Source of the DNA: Streptomyces sp. NBC_00433
GTDB taxonomy: Bacteria; Actinomycetota; Actinomycetes; Streptomycetales; Streptomycetaceae
Direction: 5' to 3'
NCBI GenBank assembly: GCA_036015235.1
Contig: CP107926.1
Span: 4,122,001 to 4,186,000, forward strand
Length of the DNA: 64,000 bases
Numbering within the stretch: the first letter of the stretch is position 1; every line of letters starts with the position of its first letter. Below the pieces are notes generated by a model. The model saw only the letters and a list, made by a program, of their open reading frames with translations, ran no database searches and was not told where the DNA came from. Shown here piece after piece: positions 33,323 to 42,665 of this stretch. Both the position numbers and the translations under genes were made by a program.

Positions 33323-33967
33323 TCACTTCCGCCAGAAGAGGTGGTGCGCGGTGCCGCTCGCGCTGGTCGCGACCTCCAGGTGGAAGCGGTCGAGCAGCTC
33401 GTCCGGCGACTCCCAGAGCCGGAGCCCGGAGCCGAGGTCCAGCGGCGCGACCGCGATGTGCATGCTGTCGACGAGGTCCGCGTCGAGGAACTCCCTGACG
33501 GTGGTGACCCCGCCGCCGAGCCGCACGTCCTTGCCCTGCGCCGCCTCCCGCGCCTGCTTGAGCACGGTGGCCGGGTCGCCGTCCACGAAGTGGAAGGTGG
33601 TGTCGGACAGCGTGAACGACGGACGGGTGTGGTGGGTCATGACGAAAACCGGCGTACGGAACGGCGGCTCCTCCCCCCACCACCCGCGCCAGTCGTGGTC
33701 CTCCCACGGCCCGCGCTGGGGCCCGAACTTGTTGCGCCCCATGATCTCGGCGCCGATATTGCGGGCGAAGTCCCGCGTGAAGTAGTCGTCGAGCCCGCGG
33801 CTGCCTCCCGCGTCACCCCGCATGGGCCAGCTCGCCGTGGCCCCGGCCCACCCGAACAGCCGCTCCGGGTGGGGAAGCCCGAACGGCTCCTCAAGGGTCT
33901 GGGCCTCGGCGGCGGCGATCCCGTCCCGCGAGACGCAGAAATTCATGACTCTCAGTAGCTGATCCAT
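33323..33967 (-). CDS. Dihydrofolate-reductase/RibD-C-family protein
   Basis: A 214-residue protein of the RibD C-terminal/DHFR-like fold ('MNFCVSRDGIAAAEAQTLEE', 'GAEIMGRNKFGP', 'VFVMTHHTRP', 'GGGVTTVREFLDADLVDSMH'). Such proteins bind NADPH and reduce unknown substrates. ATG codons at 33967 or seven codons later are both plausible. It ends facing a terminator. Confidence 0.75.
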   Translation of the reverse strand: MDQLLRVMNFCVSRDGIAAAEAQTLEEPFGLPHPERLFGWAGATASWPMRGDAGGSRGLDDYFTRDFARNIGAEIMGRNKFGPQRGPWEDHDWRGWWGEEPPFRTPVFVMTHHTRPSFTLSDTTFHFVDGDPATVLKQAREAAQGKDVRLGGGVTTVREFLDADLVDSMHIAVAPLDLGSGLRLWESPDELLDRFHLEVATSASGTAHHLFWRK

Positions 33968-34328
33968 CGCTTGCCTCGCCCGATCCTGTCGCTTGCGTAC
34001 GTGCGGCGAAATGCCCCACGCAAGAGCGTCGAACGGACCGCGCCAGGATCGACAGCCGAAGGAAGACGAATTCGGGTGCGAATACGGGCCCGGTCCGGCG
34101 GGCGCGCGGGCCCGGCGGTCCAGCCGGCGGGGCCGGGTCTCCCACCGGTCCTGGGAGAGCTCGTACAGCACACGTTGGGGCGGATGGGCGGACGGGGCGG
34201 CCCGTACGGGGGTGGGTGCTGGCGTGTCGGGTGGCGCTGCCGGGGCGGGCGCAGAGGATCGGTGGCCAGGGCGGCCGTTCCGGCGGAGGGGGCGGCCGGG
34301 CGAAAGCGTTCACCGACCGAGGAGTGCC

Positions 34329-34736
34329 ATGTCCCAGCAGGACAACATCGCCGCTCAGACCGCCTTCGGCGAGGCCGTCAACAGCGGGAATCTCGCGGCC
34401 ATCGCGGACGTCGTCGCCCCCGGTTCGATCGACCACGACGCAGCTCCCGGGCAGGGGCCGGGTCCGGAGGGATACCAGGCCATGTTCCGCGACCTCAGGG
34501 GCGCCTTCCCCGACCTGCACGTCGAGGTCGAGCACCTGCTGGCCACCGACGACGAGCTGGCCTTCGCCTACACCATCACGGGCACGCACCGCGGCGAACT
34601 CGGGGGCCACGCGCCGACCGGCAAGTCGGTGAGCTTCCGCGGGATGCAGATCAGCCGCTTCGTGGACGGCATGCTCGTGGAGCGCTGGGGCAGCAGCGAC
34701 GAGCTCGGCATGATGCGGCAGCTCGGCCTCGTCTGA
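34329..34736 (+). CDS. SnoaL-like ester cyclase/NTF2-fold protein
   Basis: A 135-residue protein of the SnoaL-type NTF2 fold ('NIAAQTAFGEAVNSGNLAAI', 'GPEGYQAMFRDLRGAFPDLH', 'GKSVSFRGMQISRFVDG'). The family contains polyketide cyclases and many uncharacterised small hydrolase-like proteins. No polyketide genes are near, so the substrate is unknown. Confidence 0.75.
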   Translation: MSQQDNIAAQTAFGEAVNSGNLAAIADVVAPGSIDHDAAPGQGPGPEGYQAMFRDLRGAFPDLHVEVEHLLATDDELAFAYTITGTHRGELGGHAPTGKSVSFRGMQISRFVDGMLVERWGSSDELGMMRQLGLV

Positions 34737-34769
34737 GCCGGGCGGGCCCGGCCGGGCCGACGTGCCCGG

Positions 34770-35213
34770 TCACCCGGGAGAGGCCTCCTCCAGCACGGTC
34801 ACCAGCCCGCCCCCTTCGAGCGGCTCCCCGCACTCACCGCACACCACCCGCGTCACGACGTCGGCGCCGCAGGTGTGGATGAACCGGGGGGCCGGGGGCG
34901 GGTCCGGCAGATACCGCATGCCCCACTCCCGCAGACCGATCAGCACCGGTTCCAGCGCCTGCCCGGCGGGGGTCAGGTGGTATTCGGAGCGGGGCGGGCG
35001 CTCCAGGTAGGGGCGGCGCTCCAGGACGCCGCCGGCCTCCAGGGACCTGAGCCGCTTGGTGAGGACGTCGCGCGGCGCGCCGGTGTTGGCCTGGATGTCG
35101 GCGAAGCGCCGCACTCCCATGAAGACCTCGCGCAGCACGAGGAGCGCCCAGCGCTCTCCGACGAGGTCGAGGCTCTCCGCGATGGGGCACGCGCGCGGCT
35201 TGGTTTCGGGCAT
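34770..35213 (-). CDS. HxlR-family transcriptional regulator
   Basis: A 147-residue winged-helix HxlR protein with the family start 'CPIAESLDLVGERWALLVLR' including the redox-sensitive Cys position. The HTH is followed by 'RSEYHLTPAGQALEP' and a C-terminal 'CGECGEPL' that may bind metal. It is divergent from the GlxA-type regulator across an 83-base gap holding a palindrome. Confidence 0.85.
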   Translation of the reverse strand: MPETKPRACPIAESLDLVGERWALLVLREVFMGVRRFADIQANTGAPRDVLTKRLRSLEAGGVLERRPYLERPPRSEYHLTPAGQALEPVLIGLREWGMRYLPDPPPAPRFIHTCGADVVTRVVCGECGEPLEGGGLVTVLEEASPG

Positions 35214-35235
35214 GGCGTCCAGAGTAGTCGGTTTG

Positions 35236-35245
35236 GTTTGCAAAC
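35236..35245. promoter_or_regulatory. GTTTGCAAAC palindrome, probable HxlR operator
   Basis: A perfect 10-bp palindrome in the divergent gap. It matches the GTTTGCAAAC-type sites often seen beside hxlR genes. Confidence 0.55.
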
Positions 35246-35296
35246 TCGCCTGGGTTAGCATCGGCTGCGGCAGTGCCACCAGTCTTGGAGGAGCCG

Positions 35297-36295
35297 ATGA
35301 AGACCAGGCAGGACGGAAACGGCCCGCTCCTCGTGACCGTCCTCGTCTTCCCCGGCGTCCGGCTGCTCGACGTGACGGGCCCGATCGAGGTCTTCACCTC
35401 GGCGAACGACTTCGGCGGCCACTACGTGCTGAAGCTGGTCTCCCCCGACGGCGGCGAGGTGACGACCGCCTCCGGCACCCGGCTCGGTGTCGACACGGCC
35501 GTCGCCGAGACCCGCGGGAAGACCGATGTCCTGGTCGTGCCCGGCGGCCCCGCGTGGGACCGGCTGATCAAGGACGACGAGCTGCTCGACCACGTCCGTA
35601 CGCTCCACGCGCGCTCCCGCCGTACGGCCTCCGTCTGCACCGGCGCCTTCCTGCTGGCCGCCGCCGGCCTGCTGGACGGCCGCCGCGCCACCACCCACTG
35701 GCGCAACGCCCGGGAGCTGGCCCTGCGCTTCCCCGCCGTCGAGGTCGACCCCGACGCGATCTTCGTCCAGGACGGCAAGGTGGTGACCTCGGCCGGGGTG
35801 AGCGCGGGTATCGACCTGTCGCTGGCCCTGGTGGAGGAGGACTACGGGGGCGAGGTGGCCAGGTCCGTGGCCAAGGACATGGTCGTCTTCATGCAGCGAC
35901 CTGGCGGCCAGTCCCAGTTCAGCGCCCGCGCCCGCACACCGCACACCCGCCGGGACGCCCTGCGCCGGGTTCTCGACGCCGTCGCCGAGGACCCCGGCGC
36001 CGACCACACGCTGTCGGCCATGGCCCGCAGGGCCAGCGTCAGCCCGCGGCACGTGACCCGGCTCTTCTGCGACGAGGTCGGCGTGACCCCGGCCCGCTAC
36101 GTGGAGCAGGTCCGGCTGGAGGCGGCGGTCGCCCTGCTGGAGGGCGGCGACGACGCGCTCGCGTCGATCGCCCGCCGCACCGGCTTCGGGTCGCCGGAGT
36201 CGCTGCGCCGCGCCTTCGTACGCCACCGGGGTGTCACCCCCGGCGCGTACCGGGCCGGCTTCCGCACCACCGGAGCGGTGAACGCGCTGAAGTGA
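35297..36295 (+). CDS. GlxA-family regulator (DJ-1/PfpI plus AraC HTH)
   Basis: A 332-residue protein. Residues 10-185 form a DJ-1/PfpI-like domain with the Cys elbow 'TASVCTGAFLLAAAG'. Residues 225-325 hold an AraC double HTH ('LSAMARRASVSPRHVTRLFC', 'FGSPESLRRAFVRHRGVTP'). The ATG at 35297 follows GGAGGAG. Ligand and targets are unknown. It is divergent from the HxlR gene and may be under its control. Confidence 0.85.
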   Translation: MKTRQDGNGPLLVTVLVFPGVRLLDVTGPIEVFTSANDFGGHYVLKLVSPDGGEVTTASGTRLGVDTAVAETRGKTDVLVVPGGPAWDRLIKDDELLDHVRTLHARSRRTASVCTGAFLLAAAGLLDGRRATTHWRNARELALRFPAVEVDPDAIFVQDGKVVTSAGVSAGIDLSLALVEEDYGGEVARSVAKDMVVFMQRPGGQSQFSARARTPHTRRDALRRVLDAVAEDPGADHTLSAMARRASVSPRHVTRLFCDEVGVTPARYVEQVRLEAAVALLEGGDDALASIARRTGFGSPESLRRAFVRHRGVTPGAYRAGFRTTGAVNALK

Positions 36296-36331
36296 GCGCG
36301 GCACCACCCGGGCCCCCGGAGGAGCGGACCC

Positions 36332-39097
36332 TCAGGAGAACGCCCGCCGCACGAGGTCTTCCTGCTCGGCGGCGTGCCGGCGGGCCGACCCCACCGCAGG
36401 CGCCGACGCGGCCGGCCGGCTCACGCACGACACACCGCCGGCGACCTGCCCGTCCAGCCGGGGGCCGGCGAAAGTCCACGCGCCCTGGTTGGCCGGCTCC
36501 TCCTGCACCCACCGCACCTCGGCCCCGGCGGGATACCTGGACAGCTCCGCCCGCACCTCGTCCGCCGGGAAGGGGTAGAGCCGCTCCAGCCGGACGACGG
36601 CCGTCCCGGCCCCCGCCTCGGCCCGCCCCGCCTCGCGCCGGTAGGCCTCCAGGTCGTAGCCGATCTTGCCCGAGCACAGCAGGACGCGTCCGACCCGGGA
36701 GGGGTCGGCGGTGGCGTCGGGGATCACCGGGCGGAAGGTGCCGCCGGTGAATTCCTCCAGGCGGGAGGTCGCGGCCTTCAGCCGCAGCATGGACTTGGGC
36801 GCCATGACGACCAGCGGCCTGGGGGCGGTCTCCCGCGCCTGCCGCCTGAGCAGGTGGAAGTAGTTCGACGGCAGCGAGGGGACGGCGACGGTCATGTTCC
36901 GGTTCGCGCACAGCTGCAGGAACCGCTCAAGGCGCCCCGAGGAGTGGTCGGGACCCTGCCCCTCAAGGCCGTGCGGCAGCAGCATCACCAGGCCGGAGCG
37001 CTGCCCCCACTTCTGCTCCGACGAGGCGACGTATTCGTCGATGACGGTCTGGGCGCCGTTCGCGAAGTCCCCGAACTGCGCCTCCCACATCACCAGGGCC
37101 TCGGGCCGGGCCAGCGAGTAGCCGTACTCGAAGGCCAGCACGGCGAATTCGGACAGCGGCGAGTCGTACGGCGCGAAAGGGGCCGCCCGCGGGCCGAGCG
37201 AGTTCAGCGGGATGTGCAGCCCGCCCGTGCGGCGGTCGGTGAGGACGGCGTGCCGCTGGCCGAAGGTCCCCCGCCCGGAGTCCTGCCCGGCCAGCCGTAC
37301 CGGTACGTCCTCCAGGAGGAGGCTGCCGATCGCGAGCGCCTCGGCGGTGGCCCAGTCGACGTTTCCCCCGCCGTCTCCCCCGTCCAGCATGTCCGCGCGG
37401 CGCCGCAGTTGGGGCAGGACGCGCGGATGCGGGGTGAAGTCCGGCGGCAGGTCGGTCTGGGTGCGCAGGACGCGCCGCAGCACGCTCTCCCCGGCGGCCG
37501 TGGCCGGCTCCTCGGCCGGCGGGCGTGCGGAAAGCGGCCCGGGGCCCGGGGCGTCCGGGGCGGACGCCGCTTCCGCGGTCTCGGCGAAGGCGCGGTCCAG
37601 TCGCTCCCGGTAGCGCTGCCGGGCCTGCGAGGCCTCCTGCTCGTCGATGTCACCCGCGCCGAGCAGCGAGCGCGCGTAGAGCGTCCGTACGGACGGCCGC
37701 TCCGCAATGCGGTCGTACATGAGCGGCTGCGTGATGGAGGGGTCGTCCACCTCGCTGTGCCCGTGGCGCCGGTAGCAGACCAGGTCGACGACCACGTCCT
37801 TGTGGAAGGCCTCCCGGTAGTCCAGCGCCCACCGGGCCGCCCGGACGACCGCCTCGGGGTCGTCCCCGTTGACGTGGAAGACCGGCGCCTCGACGGTCCG
37901 CGCGACATTGGTGGCGTAGGTGCCCGACCGGCCGCCGGCCGGTGCGGTGGTGAATCCCAACTGGTTGTCGACGACCACGTGGACCGTGCCGCCGGTCCGG
38001 TAGCCCGCGAGCTGAGACAGGTTCAGCGTCTCGGCCACCACGCCCTGCCCCGCGAAGGCGGCGTCGCCATGCACCGCGACGGGCAGCACGGCGAAGTCCC
38101 GCGTGCCGCCTCGCACGCGCTCCTGCCGCCCGCGCACGACCCCCTGCGCCACCGGCCCCGAGACCTCCAGGTGGGACGGGTTGGCCACCACGGAGACCGC
38201 GATGGCGTGCCCGTCAGTCGTACGGAAGGTGCCCGCCGCCCCGAGGTGGTATTTCACGTCGCCCGACCCCTGCGCGGACCGGATGTCGGCCGCGTCCTCG
38301 AACTCGCCGAAGATCTGCGCGTACGGCTTGCCGACGATGTTGGCGAGGACGTTCAGCCGCCCCCGGTGCGCCATCCCGATGACCGCCTCGGGTGCGCCCA
38401 GCCGCGCGGCACCGCTCAGCAGCGCGTCCAGCAGCACGATCGCCGATTCCCCGCCTTCCAGCGAGTACCGCTTGTGCCCGACGTATTTGGTGTGCAGGAA
38501 GGTCTCGAACGACTCGGCGGCGCCCAGCCGCCCCAGGACGTGCAGGCGCTCCGCATGGCCGAGCCGCTGCTGCGGACCCTCGGCACGCTGCTGGATCCAC
38601 CGCCGCTCGCGCGGGTCCTGGATGTGCATGTACTCGATCCCGGTGGTGCCGCAGTACGCGGCGCGGAGCGTGTCCACCACCTCGCGCAGCGCCATGGCCT
38701 CGCGCCCGGCGAAGCCGTCGACGGGGAATTCACGCTCCGCGTCCCCGGCGCCGTCCAGACCGTGCCCAGCCGGCTCCAGCTCCGGATGCCCGGTCGGCGG
38801 CTCGGCGCCGACCGGGTCGGTGGCGGCGGCCAGGTGCCCGCGCACCCGGTAGGAGTGGATCAGCGCCGCGACCCGCACCGCCTTGACGGCCAGGTCGGCT
38901 GCGCCGGGCTCCGCCGGGATGCCGTGCCCGTCCCCGGCGTCCTTCGCCGGGGACACCCGGAAGAACTCCTGCCAGGCCGGTCCGACGGAGTCCGGGTCGC
39001 GCAGGTATTCCTGCCGCCGCTCGTCGACGATCCACTCGTTGATGCCGAAGTCGCCCTCGCGGGCGACCGAAGGAGCACTGGTTGATGATGACGCCAC
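36332..39097 (-). CDS. 2-oxoglutarate dehydrogenase E1-like protein lacking the E2 domain
   Basis: A 921-residue thiamine-diphosphate E1 enzyme. The N-terminal 40 residues ('FGINEWIVDERRQEYLRDPD') match the E1 N-terminus of Kgd. The ThDP and Mg region is present ('GMAHRGRLNVLANIVGKPYA', 'VHGDAAFAGQGVVAETLNLS', 'VDLVCYRRHGHSEVDDPS'), and the transketolase-type C-terminal half ends 'NQGAWTFAGPRLDGQ'. Actinobacterial Kgd is usually about 1,200 residues because a succinyltransferase E2 domain follows the N-terminus; here that domain is absent. It may be a paralogue, acting as a decarboxylase/carboligase or with a separate E2. Confidence 0.8.
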   Translation of the reverse strand: MASSSTSAPSVAREGDFGINEWIVDERRQEYLRDPDSVGPAWQEFFRVSPAKDAGDGHGIPAEPGAADLAVKAVRVAALIHSYRVRGHLAAATDPVGAEPPTGHPELEPAGHGLDGAGDAEREFPVDGFAGREAMALREVVDTLRAAYCGTTGIEYMHIQDPRERRWIQQRAEGPQQRLGHAERLHVLGRLGAAESFETFLHTKYVGHKRYSLEGGESAIVLLDALLSGAARLGAPEAVIGMAHRGRLNVLANIVGKPYAQIFGEFEDAADIRSAQGSGDVKYHLGAAGTFRTTDGHAIAVSVVANPSHLEVSGPVAQGVVRGRQERVRGGTRDFAVLPVAVHGDAAFAGQGVVAETLNLSQLAGYRTGGTVHVVVDNQLGFTTAPAGGRSGTYATNVARTVEAPVFHVNGDDPEAVVRAARWALDYREAFHKDVVVDLVCYRRHGHSEVDDPSITQPLMYDRIAERPSVRTLYARSLLGAGDIDEQEASQARQRYRERLDRAFAETAEAASAPDAPGPGPLSARPPAEEPATAAGESVLRRVLRTQTDLPPDFTPHPRVLPQLRRRADMLDGGDGGGNVDWATAEALAIGSLLLEDVPVRLAGQDSGRGTFGQRHAVLTDRRTGGLHIPLNSLGPRAAPFAPYDSPLSEFAVLAFEYGYSLARPEALVMWEAQFGDFANGAQTVIDEYVASSEQKWGQRSGLVMLLPHGLEGQGPDHSSGRLERFLQLCANRNMTVAVPSLPSNYFHLLRRQARETAPRPLVVMAPKSMLRLKAATSRLEEFTGGTFRPVIPDATADPSRVGRVLLCSGKIGYDLEAYRREAGRAEAGAGTAVVRLERLYPFPADEVRAELSRYPAGAEVRWVQEEPANQGAWTFAGPRLDGQVAGGVSCVSRPAASAPAVGSARRHAAEQEDLVRRAFS

Positions 39098-39798
39098 GGC
39101 GGAATCCGCCTTCTTCCTCTTCCGGGAACCTTCGCCGACGGTGCGATCCCTCGCGGACCCGCCACGGTGCGGGCCGGGCGTTCCCGCTGACCGGGAGCCC
39201 GGGGTCTCGTCGGCACTTTCGAGGCTATGAGCCCAGGCCGGCCCGGCGGCGGGCCGAATCCGCCAGGAATGCCGCAGATGAGGACATCACTGTTCCGTGC
39301 CCCGGCCCGGCGGGAACGCCCGCGGGCGCCCTGGCGGGCGGCGGCCGCGACGGGATGCCGCTCGGACGTCCGGAGGTCCGCACCCCGGCCCGGCGGGGAA
39401 GCCCACCGGGGGGTGGGGCCCGAGGGCCCGGAAGCCGGCGGGCCATACGGCCCCGCGCCCGGGTCTGAGCCCGTGCGCCAGCGCCCACGAGCCCGAGCGG
39501 CCGCGTCGGACGTACGCGGGTAAGCGCCCGCCCGCCCCCGGACGATCGCGCGTCCGCGTCCAGGCGTCCGCCCGCGCCGGGACGACCCCGTACCCGCGTC
39601 CAGACGTCCACCCGCCCGCCCCGGACGGCGCTCCGCGTCCGGATGTGAGGGTCCCCTGTCCTGGCCCGGGGGCGTGCCCGCCGCACCAGGTGGCGTTGTC
39701 CGTACGGAAGCGGGTGAGGCCGCCGCACGGGTCGTGCAGGGGCTTGCCCCGACGCACCTCGGGCCGGACCCCGGCCCCGACGCCGGAAAGGGACGCGC
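39098..39798. other. Long GC-rich non-coding stretch
   Basis: About 700 bases of extreme GC between two divergently transcribed genes. Near 39090-39230 lies the probable promoter of the E1 gene, with TTCCC (39181) and GGGAG (39193). Between 39290 and 39620 the DNA is a run of CCCGGCCCGGCGGG-like words. Open frames there look like frame shadows without start sites. No repeat array or RNA was recognised. Confidence 0.4.
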
Positions 39799-40236
39799 AT
39801 GCCCCCGAACGAACACCTGGACCACTTCGCGGCCGAACTGATCGTGATCCCCTGCGGCGCCCGCAAGCTGGACGTCCGCGCGCGGGCCGCGGACATGTAC
39901 ACCGGCTCGTACCACCGGGCGTGCCGCAGGGCCGCCGAGGCGCTGCGGCCGGATCGGGTGCTGATCCTCTCCGCCCGCTACGGGCTGCTCGGCCTCGACG
40001 ACGAGATCGACCCGTACGACACCCCGCACGGTGCGGCCGACGCCGTATCGGCCGCAGTGCTCCGCGAGCAGGCGGCACGGCGCGGGATCGAACGCCTCGA
40101 CCCTGTCGTCGTCCTCGGCGGCGCCCGCCATGTCGCCCTCGCCAAGGCGGTGTGGCCGCACGCCCTCACCCCGCTGAGCGGCACCCGCGGCATGGGCGAG
40201 CAGGTCGCCCGGCTCGCGGCGATGGCACGGCGCTGA
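39799..40236 (+). CDS. DUF6884/YaaA-like small protein
   Basis: A 145-residue protein with 'LIVIPCGARKLD' at the N-terminus, 'MYTGSYHRACRRAAE', 'VLILSARYGLLGLDDEIDPY' and a C-terminal 'TPLSGTRGMGEQVARL'. These blocks match DUF6884, related in pattern to YaaA-like DNA/nucleotide-binding proteins. Function is unknown. Neighbours are unrelated. Confidence 0.7.
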   Translation: MPPNEHLDHFAAELIVIPCGARKLDVRARAADMYTGSYHRACRRAAEALRPDRVLILSARYGLLGLDDEIDPYDTPHGAADAVSAAVLREQAARRGIERLDPVVVLGGARHVALAKAVWPHALTPLSGTRGMGEQVARLAAMARR

Positions 40237-40366
40237 CCCGCACGTCCTGATGTGAGGGCGTCGTGGCGCGCGCACCGGTATGACCGGTGCGGAGCACCGC
40301 CCTACGGTCAGGATGCCGCCCGGACGCCCCCACCCGCCCCCTGCCAGGAAAGAAGCGTTCCCTCTC

Positions 40367-41491
40367 GTGACATCCCAGCTCAGCAGCAACCCTTCCCTCC
40401 CGGCCGCGAGCGGCCCGGCAGCCGTCCGCCCGGGGCCGCCCGCCGCGAAGCCGACAGGGCGGGCCGGGCTGGGCCCCGGCTGGTTCGCGGCCGTCATGGG
40501 GACCGGCATCGTCGCCAACGCGGCGGTGACCCTGCCGCGGAGCCTCGACGGGCTGCGCACCGCGGCCACGGTGGTCTGGCTGGCCGCCGTGGTGCTGCTC
40601 GCGGTGCTGACCGCCGGCTACGTCCGGCAGCGGAAGCTGCGGCTGCACGCCGCCGACCCGGTGGCTGCCCCCTTCCTCGGCGCACCGCCGATGGCGCTGC
40701 TCACCGTGGGCGCGGGGGCGCTGCTGCTGGGCGGCAAGGTCATCGGGGCGCGGGCCGCGCTGGGCGTGGACTGGTCGCTGTGGTCGCTCGGCACCGCCTT
40801 CGGGCTGGTCACGGCGTGCACCGTGCCCTACCTGATGGTCACCCGGCACCGCTTCGCGCCCGACGCGGCGTCCGGCGGCTGGCTGATGCCGGTGGTGCCC
40901 CCGCTGGTCTCGGCCGCGACGGGCGCGCTGCTGGTACCGCACGCACCGGCCGGCCAGCCGCGGCTGGCCATGCTGCTGGGCTGCTACGCCCTGCTCGGGC
41001 TGGGCCTGGTGACCGTCTTCCTCGTACTCGCCATGGTCTACAGCCGCCTGATCCACCACGACGCGCCCGCCGGAGCGGTCGTGCCGACGGTGTGGATCGG
41101 CCTGGGGGCGCTGGGCCAGGCGGTGACGGCGCTGGGCGCGCTGGCGACAGCTTCCAAGGGTGTGCTGCCGCCCCCCTACGCGGTGGGCGCGGCGGTGCTC
41201 GCGCTGCTGCCGGGAGTGGGGCTGTGGGGCTTCGCCCTGCTGTGGCTGGCGCTGGCCACGGCCCTGACCGTGCGGGAATTCCGCGCGGGCCTGCCCTTCG
41301 CGCCCACCTGGTGGTCGTTCATCTTCCCGCTCGGCGCCTGCGTCACCGGCACCAGCGCGCTGGCCGCCAGGACGGGCTCGCTCCTCTTCGTCTGGGCGGC
41401 CGTGGCCTTCTACGGGCTGCTGGTGATCGCCTGGGCGACGGTGGCCCTGTATTCGCTGACCCACGTCTCGGCGCGCCGCCCGCGCTCCTGA
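40367..41491 (+). CDS. TDT-family (TehA/SLAC1-like) transporter, copy 1
   Basis: A 374-residue membrane protein of about ten segments with 'GPGWFAAVMGTGIVANAAVT' at the first segment, the usual TDT signature. Family members move dicarboxylates, sulfite or anions. The GTG start has AGGAAAG upstream. A second TehA-like gene follows after 140 bases in the same direction; the two differ strongly in sequence. Confidence 0.75.
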   Translation: MTSQLSSNPSLPAASGPAAVRPGPPAAKPTGRAGLGPGWFAAVMGTGIVANAAVTLPRSLDGLRTAATVVWLAAVVLLAVLTAGYVRQRKLRLHAADPVAAPFLGAPPMALLTVGAGALLLGGKVIGARAALGVDWSLWSLGTAFGLVTACTVPYLMVTRHRFAPDAASGGWLMPVVPPLVSAATGALLVPHAPAGQPRLAMLLGCYALLGLGLVTVFLVLAMVYSRLIHHDAPAGAVVPTVWIGLGALGQAVTALGALATASKGVLPPPYAVGAAVLALLPGVGLWGFALLWLALATALTVREFRAGLPFAPTWWSFIFPLGACVTGTSALAARTGSLLFVWAAVAFYGLLVIAWATVALYSLTHVSARRPRS

Positions 41492-41633
41492 GAGCGCCCC
41501 CGCCTTCCCGGACGACCAGAGTCGGCGGCACCCGTGCGCCATCGCAGGCACAGAGGGTCGTGAACCCTACGATTCCGGCAGGGCGGACTTCGGCCGGCAC
41601 GACGTGCATCCCGGGAAAGAGGGCACCGACAGC

Positions 41634-42617
41634 ATGCAGACGGCCAAGGGATCCCCCTACCGGTTGACGCCCAACCTGTTCGGCGTCGCCTTCGGCACCG
41701 CGGGGCTCGCCCAGTGCTGGGCCGTCGCCGCCGACACCGTCAGTGCCCCGCAGTGGCCCGCGAACGCCCTGTGGATCGCCTCGGCGGCGGTCTGGGCGCT
41801 GGTCGCGGTGACCTACCTGCGCAACATCACCGTCCAGGGGCGGCTGTTCACCGAGCTGCCCGACCCCGTCATGGGACCTTTCACGGCGCTCGGCGTGATC
41901 ACACCGATGCCGCTGGGAATCGCGCTGGCCGGATACGCCCGGAGCGCCGGCGAGACCGTCTTCGCCGTCGCGCTGGTGCTCACCGTGCTCCTCGGCAGCT
42001 GGCTCACGGGGGTGTGGATCAGAGGCGACACCCCCCTCGCCCAGTGGCACCCGGCCTACTTCCTGCCGACGGCGGCCGGCGGCCTCATCGCGGCCGCCGG
42101 CTGCGCCGCGCTCGGCTGGGACACCGCGGCCCGCCTGATGTTCGGCTACGGGCTGGTGTCCTGGCTCGTCCTCGGCTCCATCGTCCTGGTCCGCCTGTTC
42201 ACCCAGCCCTCGCTCCCGCCACCGCTCATTCCCACGATCGCCATCGAGCTGGCGCCCCCGGTCGTCGCGGGGAACGCCTGGTTCGCCATCAACGGCGCCG
42301 ACCTCAGCCTGGGGGCGGAGATCCTCGCGGGCTACGCCGTCCTCATGGCCCTGGTCCAGCTCTCGATGGCGTCCGCGTACGTACGCGCGCCCTTCGGCCC
42401 CGGCCACTGGGCCTTCGCCTTCTCCTACGCCGCCGCTGTCGCCAACGGCCTGCTCTGGCTGGGGGTCGAGCACGTCCGGGGCCAGAAGCCGGTCGCGTAC
42501 GTACTGCTCGCCGTCGCGACCTGCGCGTGGGCGGCGCTGATGGCCCGGACCCTGCTCGGCCTGTCCCGGCGGACCTTCCTGCTGCGCCTGGCCCCGCCTC
42601 CGGCCGCCGCGTCCTGA
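41634..42617 (+). CDS. TehA/SLAC1-like transporter, copy 2
   Basis: A 327-residue protein with about ten hydrophobic segments, starting 'MQTAKGSPYRLTPNLFGVAF'. 'GTAGLAQCW' lies in the first membrane segment, and the anion-channel fold signature 'NAWFAINGADLS' in the middle. TehA-type proteins are linked to tellurite resistance and anion efflux. It follows another TDT gene and may be co-expressed. Confidence 0.75.
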   Translation: MQTAKGSPYRLTPNLFGVAFGTAGLAQCWAVAADTVSAPQWPANALWIASAAVWALVAVTYLRNITVQGRLFTELPDPVMGPFTALGVITPMPLGIALAGYARSAGETVFAVALVLTVLLGSWLTGVWIRGDTPLAQWHPAYFLPTAAGGLIAAAGCAALGWDTAARLMFGYGLVSWLVLGSIVLVRLFTQPSLPPPLIPTIAIELAPPVVAGNAWFAINGADLSLGAEILAGYAVLMALVQLSMASAYVRAPFGPGHWAFAFSYAAAVANGLLWLGVEHVRGQKPVAYVLLAVATCAWAALMARTLLGLSRRTFLLRLAPPPAAAS

Positions 42618-42665
42618 GGGCGCGCGGGCCTCGGACGCTCCGTCACGGGGACGCCGGACGATTCG

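Noticed and set aside
39181-39197. Fourth possible cluster promoter box upstream of the E1 gene (TTCCC...GGGAG)
   Set aside because: The distance between the words is 12 instead of 14 bases, the first GGGAA and TARCCT are missing, and the orientation does not match the gene.
39240-39798. Several open frames of 100-300 codons in the GC-rich gap
   Set aside because: All are Arg/Pro/Gly-rich in every frame with no start site or domain. Treated as non-coding.
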